Under the pieces are notes generated by a model, which was not told the origin of the DNA, did not search any database, and saw nothing but the letters and a program-made list of their open reading frames with translations. A stretch of 64,000 nucleotides of DNA, taken from Diplolepis rosae (taxonomy: Eukaryota; Arthropoda; Insecta; Hymenoptera; Diplolepididae). Positions 21,661-34,300 of this stretch are shown in pieces. The translations under genes were made by a program, and so were the position numbers. Location: contig JAPYXD010000695.1 in assembly GCA_030998225.1 (NCBI GenBank), forward strand, positions 353,001-417,000. Direction: 5' to 3'. Position 1 is the first letter of the stretch, and each line of letters starts with the position of its first letter.

Positions 21661-23275
21661 AACTTCAAAGCTCGAAAAAAGTTTATGTCTTTATTGCACT
21701 CACCTCAATACCGGTTTCATTCGCAGCTCTACCTCAAAAAATGCCCAAGATGCTCCCTATCGAAATATTACTCAACCGCGACTATAATTTACTGCGGACC
21801 CGACCCGAACCGAATAACGACCAAAAGCAAACTAACTTTTGATTTCCAAACGGGCAGGTATGCAAAGAAAATCTACCTCTTGTCTAATTTCCCCAAAATT
21901 AGAAATGTTATTGTTGACGAATGAAAAGTTGTAAACACTAGACTGTATGTCCGAAATCCCAGGACACTAACAATTAGACCTCTCCAGTAAACAACTCAAT
22001 AAAATCAATATTGAAGATCAATTATTCCCTGCCTGACAATAAATGGAAGAATTTTTCGTGGTAAGAGAAAGCTATAGAGTGTTTGTTTATACCTTTCTGC
22101 ATTCATCCTCAATCCTTACTTTTACATCTAATATTTTTCTGAGAATTTTCCATGAAGAAGTAAAATTTTATAAATAATGATCATAGTTATTTTCTCGATG
22201 ATCCTCCACAATAACTGATTTAGTATATATATATATATATTAATTTTTATTTTTACAATTATTATTGAAGCAGAATACATATAATAGATTTTTTTATTCA
22301 GCCTAACAGAAATGCTGTAAATTAAAATCCTTTTTTTATGTTGGAACAAGAATTTCTATTTTTATTTTTAATTTAATTTTGTTCAGCGGGATTGGTCAAT
22401 CATTACCCTGCATATGCGAAGAAATTTAAGCTAACTCGAAATTTACGAAATAAGTACCAACCTGATTATTTCGTTCTAGCAGCCTTATAATTGTCCCAAG
22501 GTCATTTCCAAGATTCTTTAGGCCTATTTTCAAGGGATACTCAGCTCCAGGTCACGCGCGCACCCCGTTCTTCCATCCGTTCCTTCAATTTATGATAGTT
22601 AATAATCATAAAATGTTCAAGAAATTTGCATTGCTATAAGAAAAGATTGAATAATGTATCAATTATTTTCATAGAACGAACCAATTTCAACATATAATTC
22701 CATCAATTTCATTTGAAAAATGTTTTTACAAATAAACTGTATGCAAATGAAACCTCTTTGGTTAAATAATAGAGAGATAAATTCAAAAATTTTGAATTTG
22801 TTAGTATTGATTGTTAATAAACATTCAAACTATTATATACCATATGCCTATACATGCTTAACGAACTATTCGGCATGGTGTTAATATAATCGGGCAGATC
22901 TAGTGAAGCGTGAAATTATATATATATTTTTCAATTTCAAAGTTTCAACATCTTTAACGTCTGAGATGTATGATATTAAAATAAGAAAATGAACGGTTCT
23001 TCGATACAAATAAATGAAGAACGAGAAAAAAATCTGCCTCGGCTTGGATTCTAACCGTGTGATACACTAAAGTAAGTTAGGGGAAGCGGCATTGTTGACA
23101 GTGGCTCTATTATCAGAGTGTACTGTATTCTAATTTGGCGCCTTATGATGTATTGTTTACTTTTCCTATTCTAAATTTTGATACCTATCTGATTTTTTCG
23201 TCACGTTTCTAGTGCATCGATCGTGTTAATACAATAAGATATTTAAAAAAATTATCTAACAGTTTTTTTTATTTA

Positions 23276-23293
23276 GGGGGGGGGGGGGGGGGG
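23276..23293 (+). repeat. G18 homopolymer
   Basis: A run of eighteen G in AT-rich surroundings, followed by GTAAAAATAG. It may fold as a G-quadruplex or may be inflated by sequencing error. A TTACGTAATTTTATGGATAGCCCC word follows at 23350-23385. Confidence 0.9.
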
Positions 23294-23466
23294 TAAAAAT
23301 AGTTTGTTACAACCTGTTACATGGGGTTGGAGCGGGTCTAAAATTGTTGAAAAAAGTGTTACGTAATTTTATGGATAGCCCCAAATATGTAGGAATAAAT
23401 GTGAGATATATATGAGCGTAGTGGAACTTATTTTTCCAAGGTGATTAGAATAGCTTTATTTTGTTT

Positions 23467-24975
23467 AAGGTGGTTATATCGCGACTCAGTAAGTCATATA
23501 AAAGCGTAAAAAATATTCTTGATTTACATCGAATCTTTTGTGTTGTAAAATCCTGAAATTAATTAAGATTGACATTTGTGACCGTTCCGCGATGTAAATG
23601 AGAATAATAAATAAATTAATAAAAAGATATCTCTCAACGGTTTGCGTATTCACGACCATATGACTTTCGAAAGAAGCAATGTGGCAACGTCGCACTCTCT
23701 CCACTCCTCTAGTTCGTCATGTTCAAGTGCACATGTATAGAAATCTAACCTACTTTACGGTTCTTGTTGTTTGATTAGTTTGTAAAAATGTCTGATGAGG
23801 TGAGACACAATGGTAGATTCATAAAAAAAAAAGAATTAACAAGGAGAGGAAATGTGCGGAAAGCAAATATTGAGCGAAGTAAGCAAAACCGTGACAAGAT
23901 TGTTGCCAAAAATCGCGCTGAAGCGAGTGCGAGAGCCACGGCCCATCTTACTACTGGAAACCGCATAGTAAACTAAAAACTAAAATATCGCCTTATGAAT
24001 GAATTGTTAATGTAAAAAAAAGCATTCATTTTAGTGCAATATATCATCTATTGAGTTATAAAAATAAAATAAAATTTACAGCAAATTTCAGTGTTTTTTA
24101 ATTTCTCGAATCAATATGGCCAACGTTGGGCTTCGCGCAGCATTGTGTATACTATACTAAAGTCAGATGCTCACAGTGTAACGCAGTAATTAATCAATTG
24201 TTTGACAAATAAATATATAATTAATATAAAAAGTAAGTGGCAAGTGCATAAATAAATATAAGCGTGAAAATGGAATTCTCACCGAAGCACAGGAAAGGAA
24301 AAGATTTTATTCGTAAAGGCGGTGCTTGTATGTACTCGCATAACGTATTTAACGACAACAAAAGCATTTTCAGCAGTTACAGATAAACGTATTTTGAAAA
24401 GTCCTATTCAGATCAACAGTAAATATGCGAACTCCGAAGCCCTGCGGCAGCCATGATTGTTTTCATTCAGCAGCGCCCCTAAGTCCGCGGTGGACGTTTG
24501 TTTTGCCAATACGACGTATACCTACTCCTAACTGACTAAGTGTATGTGTACGCTCGAGCATGCGTTGCGACGTTGCCACGTGCTCACTGCTGTCTTCTCC
24601 GATTATGGCTGCCGATAACAGTCGACAGAGTTATAATCTTTGGAAAGACAATACAAACTTATTGTTCGGTAAAAAATTCTTTTAAAAAGCAGGAGAATTT
24701 TTCAAGGTTCGCGGCAAATTTGTATAGTTTTTTGAATACGTAGCATGGATTTTGTAAGTATAATGCTCACTTGAAACTTGGGTCCACTTGTCATTGCCAT
24801 TGAAGGTATAATTCATGACCAAACGGTGAAATTTCAATTAATTATTTCTCTATAACTAGACTGTCAAGCAACCTAAAACTTTGCAGGTGTATTCTAAAAT
24901 AATTGAAGAAGCTATAATAAAAATTTCAGCTTTTTAGCATGGATTTCGTTTCACGATAAAACCACCTTGAACTTC
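23467..24975. mobile_element. Possible 1.5-kb TTAA-type element holding a small ORF
   Basis: The left TTTAAGGTGGTTATATCGCGA is mirrored by TCACGATAAAACCACCTTGAA at 24951-24973. The flank is TTAA on the left and TTGA on the right. The inverted ends are about 18 bp and imperfect. The interior has one 62-codon ORF (23788-23976) and a polyadenylation signal. No transposase is recognised. Confidence 0.4.
23788..23976 (+). CDS. Hypothetical basic 62-residue protein
   Basis: The start ATG is in a good context (GTAAAAATG), and the ORF is closed by TAA after GNRIVN. An AATAAA is found at about 24065. The product is strongly basic (FIKKKELTRRG; NIERSKQNRDK), with no signal peptide or membrane segment and a likely helical middle. 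The whole ORF lies between the inverted ends of the possible element 23467-24975, so it may be element-borne or the first exon of a longer gene. I do not recognise the family. Confidence 0.3.
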   Translation: MSDEVRHNGRFIKKKELTRRGNVRKANIERSKQNRDKIVAKNRAEASARATAHLTTGNRIVN

Positions 24976-26010
24976 ACTCTGTTTGTTCGTTGTTATCCAT
25001 AATTTCTGCTTCTGGAGATGTGACCAATTATGTTACAGCGGGTAAACAGACCGCTCAATGATAACGTTACTGCTTGGTGCGACGTCGTTTTGCTGACCTT
25101 GTAACGACTTCCACTTCATAAACAAAAGTAAGAAGAAAAACACTCATCACCGCGTACCTTACTGCTACGTAGTTTATTACTTATAATCGGATTCCGTAAA
25201 ATTAGGGTTCTGATGTAAAATATCAATCACGTTATAATGATATAATTACGAGATTTCTTATATGGGAAAGCATTTGCTCTTTTGTTTTGGATTATATAAT
25301 CCCAAAAGGTTAACTCTTGCATGATTCCTTGCATGCATTTAAGCATGTGACTGCTAATAGTGTTCACTTGTAAAACTGCTTTTATGTTCTCAAGTTGTAT
25401 ATGCAGACGTCTAGAAAGCGTGCAATCCAATAAATAGGATTTATTCTGTCGATATAACGCGACGGAGCGATATATTATACAAGTTCGAATTCTCGTTGAA
25501 GTAAGGAGAAAATTTCATTCGTGTCATGGAACAGAAGAATGGCTAAGGGTAAAGCACTCCCAGGATGTGGAGATGTTGGAATAACATCGAAGGGAGTAGC
25601 ACGGTGGGAGAGAAATAAGTGATGACTAAGGGGTTAAAGGGGAAGCAGCAGGGGCAAGAAAAAAAGAGAGCAACGTCTGGAGGACGTAAAGGAACGGTTG
25701 TTTCTCTCAGACACGAAAAATTACAAGCAATCACCCTGTCAGTTTCATTTTGTTGCTTTTGCCTAAGTCCACTTTGTACAATGTTGCGATCTATACACTG
25801 AATGATTTTTCTTTATATTAAATCATAAAAATGAATTATATTTTAGTATAATATCGTTTCAAAGTGAGACAAACAAGGTTTACGTATCAGAAATTAATAT
25901 AGTGGTTTTCAAGCGGCAATGTTAATATTTTCGTTTGAATAAATGGGATATATGTTCTACTAACTGTTATAGAAGCTACGAGAATCTGAAATTGACTATA
26001 TTAAAGTTTT
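24976..26010. other. No recognised feature
   Basis: Short ORFs at 25227, 25543 and 25619 overlap on opposite strands and show no known domains. GTAGCAGTAAGGTA near 25160 (- strand) could be a donor site but has no matching acceptor. Confidence 0.3.
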
Positions 26011-26013
26011 CTA

Positions 26014-26629
26014 CACGGATAGAAATTTGATGGCTATTTGTAATAGGTTTCGTGAGAAGAAGTACCATTTTAGAGAGTAAACCAGAATTATTGGAAAAAG
26101 TTGTGAAAAAGTCCCATCATAATGGTAAAGTTTATTATGTCAATCATTACTCGCTGTCTGTCTGAAATTTGAGCCTAATAATGAGACATAATAGCAACAT
26201 TTATATCATTTTACCAAATCTTCTGATGTAAATACTACTGTGGGCAAAAACTAAGGTGAATTTTTAATTTAAACTTCGCGAGCTAACCGATTCGGGCAAA
26301 CTCTTTTATTTTTATGTTGGTCCTACTGTTACTGATATCTGTGCCAAATTTCATGCCAATGTCATCATTTGTTACATAGTTACGCTTGTGTTTTCTAAAC
26401 GACTATAAGTGATTTTTGCAATTTTTACAATTTCTGAATTTATTGAGCAAAGAAGTGTCAAAAAATTTTGTTTGCGGAATGAAATTTCAATTTTTACCAT
26501 AATTTTTGATAATATTTCCCGAAACGTGTTAGATTAAGTAGCATATTTTGGGACTACCTGGAAGAAATTCTTAATGGTTCTGGTTTACCGTCAAAAAATG
26601 TATTTTCAACCATCAAATTTCTATCCGTG
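26014..26629. mobile_element. 616-bp inverted-repeat element, TA duplication
   Basis: The ends CACGGATAGAAATTTGATGG and CCATCAAATTTCTATCCGTG are perfect inverted repeats. TA flanks both sides (26012-26013 and 26630-26631). The interior has no ORF. The CACGG(A)xAxAAA end matches the style of 7707 and 28872. Confidence 0.88.
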
Positions 26630-27549
26630 TAACGCTTGCAAAATGAATAAAGGAAAGAGGGGGTACGGTGCTGAGAAGAGTGGAGAGGTTTCAGTGGAAA
26701 CATGGACACAAATATTATTATAATAATTCAAATTTTTAAAGAATTTAAAATACTAATTTGTCTTCTATATGTTTCAAAGACCATTATGGCTATATTGAAT
26801 TTCGATGCCATAAAATGAATACCATCATATAAAGAGGTATTAAATTTCTGTAAGTTTTAATCTCTTTTTCAACAAATTTCCACGTTTAAGGTCCTTATGC
26901 ATTCGAAAAAAAGTTTTGTGACCTTGTTCGTAGGTGTTTTAGACACAATAAGTTTTGAAATAATTTGAAGAATTGTTCAAATGAATTTAGAAAATTGTAC
27001 CATTTTCAAAATATTAAACATGGATTTTTAAGAAATTTAGAAATTTTAATCATAGTTCTTGGTACATGGCGAAAAAAATATATTACACTTACTGAATCCA
27101 TAAACTAAAATAGTATAATTCTGTAATATTTATATACTTATAGTATACTTAACAGGCATTTCTGTAATATTTTTCAACAAATCTCTTATATTTATATTTA
27201 TTTATATTTTATATTTATGCAGTCACTATTCTAACTTATGGACTCTGTAAATGTAACAGATTTTTTTCTTCCATGTAATACTCCAATAACTCTAGAAACA
27301 ATCTCGATAACTTTTCTTGATCTACCAAAACAAAAAAAGTATAGCATTAAAAAAATTTGAAAGAATCAAATTTATAAACAAAACATCTTTATTTTTAAAC
27401 CATTAAGATCGAACGCGTAGCCCAAGTTTTGTGTTGAAAAAGGATTCCTTAAAACTAAAATAATTTACTGAAAATTAAATCTACATTTACAATTTATTAA
27501 AATTTACTTTAATCATAGTATAAAATCATGATGAATAAACTTGAATGTA

Positions 27550-27821
27550 CTCTCTAAATATGAATCAGTCAAAATCTACTGATTGTCAATGTAATTTGAC
27601 TGATTCAAATAGCTAAAAAGAGGTTACTGTAAATCAGTCAAATTCCAATGATTGATACAGTAAAAATTAACTAATTTAACAGTGAAAACATTTTTTACAC
27701 TGATTTAATTAGTGATAATCAACTGATTTAACAGTGAAATATATTTTTTCACTGGTGAATCAGTGAAAAGGCAAATCACTGATTCAATCTGTGAAAATTT
27801 GACTGATTCAGATTTAGAGAG
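27550..27821. mobile_element. CTCTCTAAATC-family MITE, copy 4
   Basis: Ends CTCTCTAAATATGAATCAG and CTGATTCAGATTTAGAGAG, flanked by TA on both sides (27548-27549 and 27822-27823). The centre contains AGCTAAAAAGAGGTTACTG as in copies 2 and 3. Confidence 0.88.
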
Positions 27822-27824
27822 TAC

Positions 27825-27910
27825 GTAAAGAACAAATAAAGCTGAGCGCAAAGCGCGAGATCTAAATATATCAGGGCGTGAAGCGTGTGATGAGAATGTG
27901 CCCACGCAGA
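27825..27910. repeat. GCGCAAAGCGCG repeat fragment
   Basis: AGCGCAAAGCGCGAGA, GGGCGTGAAGCG and TGATGAGAATGTGCCCACG match the end of the array at 8881-9250. It abuts the MITE at 27550-27821. Confidence 0.65.
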
Positions 27911-28205
27911 TTTTTTATTTTAGACCCATGTAAAAGCTTTAAGGAGTCACCCTTTCACTTCTGTTTAACTTTAGGAGTAAAAAAAAAAAATGAATGGCTT
28001 ATTATTTGTAATTCCATTTTCAATTTCAATTTTTGGTTTGAATAATGAAATATAAAATGATTACATTTTCGAACGATTTTATCATTAAAATACTATACAA
28101 ATAGCTTACTACTACATATCTACGATGATAAAAAGAAACACGTATATAAAATACGTCATACTTTCTGCGATTCGTCCTTAGACTTATTTGATTTGTAGAT
28201 AAAGA

Positions 28206-28210
28206 TATAA
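28206..28210 (+). promoter_or_regulatory. Possible TATA element
   Basis: GATATAAC lies about 70 bases before the ATG of the protease homologue. This leaves room for a 5' leader of roughly 40 bases. The start context TACCAAAATG is a good insect initiation context. It rests on sequence resemblance only. Confidence 0.35.
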
Positions 28211-28280
28211 CTTCTCTTACAAGAGTTTTAATAAAATTACACTACAAGTGGAACGTGATTTCATATTCAAAGTACCAAAA

Positions 28281-28335
28281 ATGAAAACCATTTTTTTCCT
28301 GCTATTTGCTTCTATAGTAAAAGCTCATAATGTTG
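28281..28335 (+). CDS. Protease homologue exon 1 (signal peptide)
   Basis: The exon encodes the initiator Met, a hydrophobic core (IFFLLFASIV) and a short KAHNV end. The donor is TTG|GTAAGT at 28335/28336, phase 1. It joins exon 2 to restore GAA (Glu19). Confidence 0.75.
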
Positions 28336-31300
28336 GTAAGTATTTTAATTTGCTAGATACACCCTGGCGAAACTATCGGATTGAAATTTAATCCGAGGCA
28401 ATCATAACTATTCCGATTCATTTTTGCCTGTTTTTCATCAAACGATGTACAAAAAGTTTTTCGGATTGGTTCGAATGATTCGCATTGGCTCGGATACAGG
28501 TATCGGAATAAATCGGATTAATTCTGATTGGCTCGTAATAAATTTCAATCCGATATATTCGCCAGGGAAGTTATTATTAATAATTCAAATTTAAAACAAT
28601 TTGAAATCTTTCTCTGGTAAAAAGACAATTTCGGCTGCGCTGGGATTCGAGCCCAAGTCTTTCCATTGCCGGGCTCTTAAAAATTTCGAACTCAAATAAC
28701 TAATTTGAAATTATTAATATATTAATGATGAAGTTAATTTTTGAACAATTACGTACTTCATAGGTATATATCCCCCGCTAGTTTCCCTATTTTTAATTGT
28801 CAGAACTAAATCATAATGTGGGCATATTCGGGCATTTATATCGACTTATTTGTCATCAAATTATAAATTTACACGGAGAAAAATAGTTGATGTAATTTTA
28901 CTTAACTTCCAATCAAATTTGGGACATAGGGACAAGTTAGAAGTTATTTAGTATCACTAATTTTAAAGATAATTTTTATGGCTTCCAAATTATTAAGAGT
29001 ATAAATTTAATCACTCACAGAATTTAAATTAAGATAATTTAAGCAATTATGAAAAAACAGGTGGTCCCACAATTCTGACCGGTAGTGTATTAAATGTTTA
29101 AAAATAAATCACAGTTTCATCGTACTGCAGTTGTGTTTGATGGTGTTTTGTCTGTTCGTCACGAAGCTTTCGTACATGCTCCGTAGTGTTAACCACTATT
29201 TGTTTTTAAGATTATCCACTAGTTCATATAATTTATTTAAAAGTTTCACATAATCTAGTTATATAATATAAAAGATTATATAATAGATTCTGTAAACTTA
29301 ATAAATTCTTGATTCATAGTTTTTTCTTAATTCATTAATAATTACTTTTTTCTTTTTCACTTAAGTTTTCTAAATCAAATTGATTTCATGAAAATTTAAG
29401 AAACAAAAATTTTGAATACAAAAATATGAAATTCTACACATCAGTATTTATATTTCACATAAATTTCTTAGGTACAATAATATTTGTAGTTTAATATTTT
29501 GAAAATATAAAACACAGGAAATAAAAGAACCTTTTTTTAAAAGTCTATTACAATACGCTACACTACATAAGATCGAGAAAATCGAAATGGCCAGAAGTAT
29601 TCGTGAAATGTCAAGTGAGATGGGCGATAATCACGGCAATTTCGACCTTTCCAGATTGGATTTGAGTGTACGCATAAAAAATCGTATATGCGACGAAGTC
29701 ACATAAAATAGAATATGTGCCAATGCACACAATTCGGGTAATTACGAGACTCGCTTAAAATGCTCGCAGGACTGATCGCGCCTCGGCTTCGTCTCGGCTT
29801 TGCCTCAGCTACGCCTTGACTTCGATCTCTTGCGAGCATTGTATTATTGTATTATTATATATTATGTGCCTAGGCACATAATATACTATTACACAAGAGA
29901 CTTTTTGATAATAATGCAATTTTTTAATATACATTCGATTTTTTGAATAATTTATGAAAAAAGTTGATTTATTTTTACTTGAGTAAGGCTCAAGAACTCT
30001 AATCACGACACTGGTCCACAAGCTCTCAATAACCCTTGCAGTCATTATATAATAATGTTCCAAATTTTATGTCTCAGGATTGTAAGCGAGCGTGTGCGTG
30101 ATTCGACGAAAGCATATCGTATTATATATAGGTGTAGTTATTAGTTATTTATATGTAAGGTTATATGTTTAAGTGTATTTGTGATTAAAAATATGATTGG
30201 CTACGACTGAATGGTGTGAATGTATTTGAGTTGAGTAAAATTACATCAACTATTTTTCTCCGTGTATTTCTGTTATTCTATATTATATCTTATATTCTGT
30301 TTCTGTTATTACAAAGATAACGTTAAATTATAGGGTATCTACTGTACTTTCAAGTAAGCGTGTCTTAAAATTGCGAAAAATGTACTAACTTTTCATAAAA
30401 TTTATCTTCAAATTATTAAACTGTAATAGGATTTTTATAAAATTCATCTCGAAATTACGTAACTATAAAAAAAATTTTAGGCATATGTAAATGCATACAT
30501 TTTTAGACACGAGTTTCGAAAAATGTCGGCAGTAATTTCTAACAGTGTAATTAAAAAAAAAAAAGGAGTTCACTGAAATAAATTAGTAGCTCACTTTTCA
30601 CTAATTCAGATTACGAATCGAAAAAACTCATACGGCGTGGCCACGTGTGGGCTGCGAAATAAGACTATGAGTTCGAGTGTGACAAAATATGCCTTAGCAT
30701 AGGTTTATCCTTTTCGCACTCATAGCATTAATTTAATTGTGACGAAATTTTTATTTAAGGATATGTGATTATTTTATTTATTTCAGTTTTCTGTCCATTT
30801 GACGAAAAGTGACAATCCAAAAAAAATTACCATCTTTCTTGCAAAATTCAAAAAGATACATAAATAGTGCAGCTTTTTTCTTTGTCTTCCCATTATCTGA
30901 AGTAAAAATATTTTGTATGGATCATAAAATTCAAAAAAGTATTAATTTAATTCGACATTTCAATAATTCGAAACTATTCGAACCCTCAAAATACAAAAAC
31001 GACTAAATTTGGATCAAAACTATAGTTTTGTTCGGACGTTGAGATAAATTTAACTTTGTAGTGATACAGGTTCGAATTCAGTTTTGAGTAATAATTTATT
31101 TGAAATAATTACATGTGAAATTTTTGTTTTCGCAGAATTAAAATTTCCCTCCCCTTTGATAGGAAAAATAAAGGGCGATGATGAACAGTCAGACGGACAG
31201 TCATACAATCACTCGAAATACAGATTTACGGCCTCTCTCACGCATAACAATGTACCAATTTGTACTGCAATTTTGTTATCTAACAAGAATGCTTTGACAT

Positions 31301-34300
31301 CAGCTCTTTGTCTTAAAGATTTTTTGAACCAATATTTATGTGCTAATTTTGATTTATACAAAGTTGTGGCTGGAAGACTTGATATACCTGGCGAATCAAC
31401 TACTTTTGATATTGAAGAAGTGGTTGCTCATACGAAATACAGGTTTAAATCTCCAAATCCTAGGCACGATCTTGGTTATATAGTGGTAAATTATAAATCA
31501 AATATAGAATACACAGTAATCTTAAATTTCAATCTTAAATTTAGCTGGCACCCAGAAATGTTGATTGTATGTTCAATTATTCTTGCGATTTCCTTCACTC
31601 TAGCATGTATTAATAACTTTTATCAATTTCACACTTTTAAAGACTTTAGGACTAAGGCATTTTCTGATCAATTTAAATATCAATCTTACAGGTCACCGAA
31701 AACGTTAAAATTAAATTTATATGTTCTTGCAGTTTAAGGATAACTATAATGAAGAATCAGATTATGTTGGTTGGGCAATTCGACCAGAAGATACCTCACC
31801 TACTGATGTAATAGCTTATCTATCAGGATGGAAAAATATGTATGAATCGACTAAAAGAAAAAGAGATTTGCTATTAAAACAAAAAGTAACAGAATTTATA
31901 ATAGTAGAAAGCAAAAATTGTGGTTATCGTTCAGATAGCCCTACTATTTGTGCAATGATGAAAGATAAATTGAATAAAAATCAAACTCTTTCTGAAGTAA
32001 GTAGTATATTCAGTGATTTAATTGAAATACAGTGGTGAAATGATAAGTAATTTGATTCACATATTAGTAAATGGCAACAATCACATCTAAATGAACTGGT
32101 TATAAAGTGAAAAATGTTTAATTTAGAAATTATTTCTCTCTAATGAAGGAAGCAGTTGAGTTTAATTTTAGTTTAAGGTCATGGATCAACCAGATCACGT
32201 GACTAAATCCTGTGAAAGCTCGTGTAAGATAACTTTCTTATTTTAAAAAATGTCTTCATGGAAATTTGGAAAATACAACAGAAAACGATAAAGAACGTCT
32301 GTCAACTTCGTTTGAATGGAAATTTTGCAAAAAAATTTACAGTTAACTGTAATATTGTCGATAAGTTTTCAAATATTTTTCAAAATCTTTACAAAAAAGA
32401 AATTAAGAGACGTGCTTTATTGTCTTTTATTGCGTTTCCTAAATTTTCAGAAAGACACTTTGTAAATTAAAAAAGCTATATTGCATGCACGAATTGATGT
32501 ATAATTTAGTCACGTAGTCCGACTGATCCATGGCCTTAAGGAAAATAACTTTGCAAACTTGAGTCAAATATGTTTTTTCGAAGGGAAAACAGCCAAGAAA
32601 ATTCATGAGGATCGCACCTACATTGGCCAATTCATGTCCTATTTAAACGACCATAAGACTTTATTTAAAACTGTGCGAGTTAACGGAAGCCACACGCATT
32701 TCAACCGAGCGGGTGCACTTCATTCTACATGACAAACTGCACATGAAAAAAATTTGCGCACGATGGATGCCACGTTTGTACACTCTAGAACAAACACAAA
32801 ATTGCATGCGAACATCAGTCGACCGTTTGCAACTGTTCAGAAAAAGTCCAGCGGGTTTTTTTCGGATTAAACTTAAAAATAATAGTCTAAATGAGCATTT
32901 ACCAACTTTTCCAACTTTACGGGCCACTAAATTGATAATTTTAAATCCCGCGGACCACTAATATGAATTTTTTCTGAAATTGAAAAAATAAACATTTTAA
33001 AAATAATGACACAGGTTTACAAATTTCGAAAAAATTTTTGACCCGAGAAGACAAACATGTTTTTTCATGTTTTTTTTGCTTACTGAATTCAAATTCGTTG
33101 CCCGTTTCCCGCCATCAGGTTAGGGTTTTGCGAGGAGGTGTTCAATGGAAGAATTAATGATTTTCCATACTTATAATCGATTCAGAATCAGTGACTCGTC
33201 GAAAGATTTTTCAGAATCATATGTGAAATCAGCTTGATTCAGTAAAATCTTAGAGATTGATTCTGAAAGTTTGAAAGCCGCGTTCATCAGTAAGATTTAG
33301 AAGAATCACCGGGAAGAATTCAGAATCGCCAAGAATCACTCGGAATCGCTACGATTCCGTTAGCTTGAGATCACTTGAGATCAATGCGTTAAAACTTGTC
33401 TAATGCGCAGCCTCGCGCGCAGGCTACACATACGTGGAGCTGTAAAGCTGCATTGGTTCTCAGCTGACATCGCTGGTGTAGGCTGTAATATTTTTGCTTG
33501 GTCGAAAATTGAGGGAATCAATTAAGGATCAACAAAGAATCATCTGGACTCAGGCGGAATTAATCTTAATGATGCAGCTCAATGCGCGCAACTGTCGGAA
33601 TGATCCCTGTGCTTCTTCTGACGTTGGATTCGATTCTTTTCTCAGAATCAAACCGGATCATGCTCAAGTCTGGAATCACGAATCGTGAGCTAGTTAACGA
33701 AATAATCATGCTCTGGTATAATCGATTTTGAGTGAACGGCCCCTCGGGTTTCTGAGATTATTGATGTTGGTAGTGTTGCGTACAGCAAGTTCATAACTTC
33801 CTCGACTGAAGAAAACGTGGCTACTACAGGCAAATCATCGGAGATCCTTTGAGGAATTACCGAAAAATGGGCGTTCGAATGTCGTTAAAAATCCACTTTT
33901 TTCATTCCCATCTGGATTTCTTCCCTAAGAACTTGGGCGATACCAGCGATGAGCAAGGACAGCGACTACACCAATATTTACAGAAAATCGAGAAAAACTA
34001 TCAAGGTTTTTGGGACGAGCGATTACTGTTAGGCTCTTATACGTGAAACAGACCAAAATAATTACAAACGACGTAGTTCCACTGCACTTAATTTCGAATT
34101 TTAGGTATGTTTTGAAATAAAATTTATTGCAAAAAATGGCTAAAAATAGCTTAATCATTTATCTCGAAAATCTGACCTGATCGGGAAAAACGAACTGCGA
34201 ATTCGTGATCAGCAACTGAAATTACTTCAAAAAAGTCTTTTTCTCGACACTAACATGGAAAATGGCGGCTTTCGTGGCCTGTTGGACATTGAGAAAATGG

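Larger units (their letters stand above)
18206..22523 (-). other. Cluster of candidate exons on the - strand, coherence unproven
   Basis: Four short segments have plausible splice borders on the - strand: 22462-22523 (AATAG|GC...AATCAG|GTTGGT), 21704-21756 (GATAG|GG...TTGAG|GTGAGT), about 19985-19934 (ending AAACGTG|GTGAGT, containing ATGGTGAAACGT), and 18206-18273 (TTTTGTTTTAAACAG|TCTGAAGG...CGATG|GTGAGT). Each has at least one open frame. The reading phases of the last two do not join without a stop, so exons may be missing, or this is a non-coding transcript or coincidence. Large transposons (19022, 20134, 20647) lie in the would-be introns. Confidence 0.25.
28872..30264. mobile_element. 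1.39-kb composite inverted-repeat element in intron 1, TA duplication
   Basis: The ends CACGGAGAAAAATAGTTGAT and ATCAACTATTTTTCTCCGTG continue into about 30-bp inverted repeats (to TAATTTTACT). TA is on both flanks (28870-28871 and 30265-30266). Inside are a Tc1-like end (to 29089) and part of the 20647-type palindrome (29553-29860). No transposase ORF. Confidence 0.85.

Noticed and set aside
30809..31006. 65-codon ORF before exon 2
   Set aside because: It lies in intron 1, has no signal or domain, and shares sequence with the mariner interior at 37525-37605, so it is repeat-derived.
31486..31737. Continuation of protease exon 2 as coding
   Set aside because: The frame stays open past the GTG|GTAAAT donor but encodes a hydrophobic stretch not expected in the S1 fold. 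Exon 3 joins in phase 0 and gives the expected motifs.
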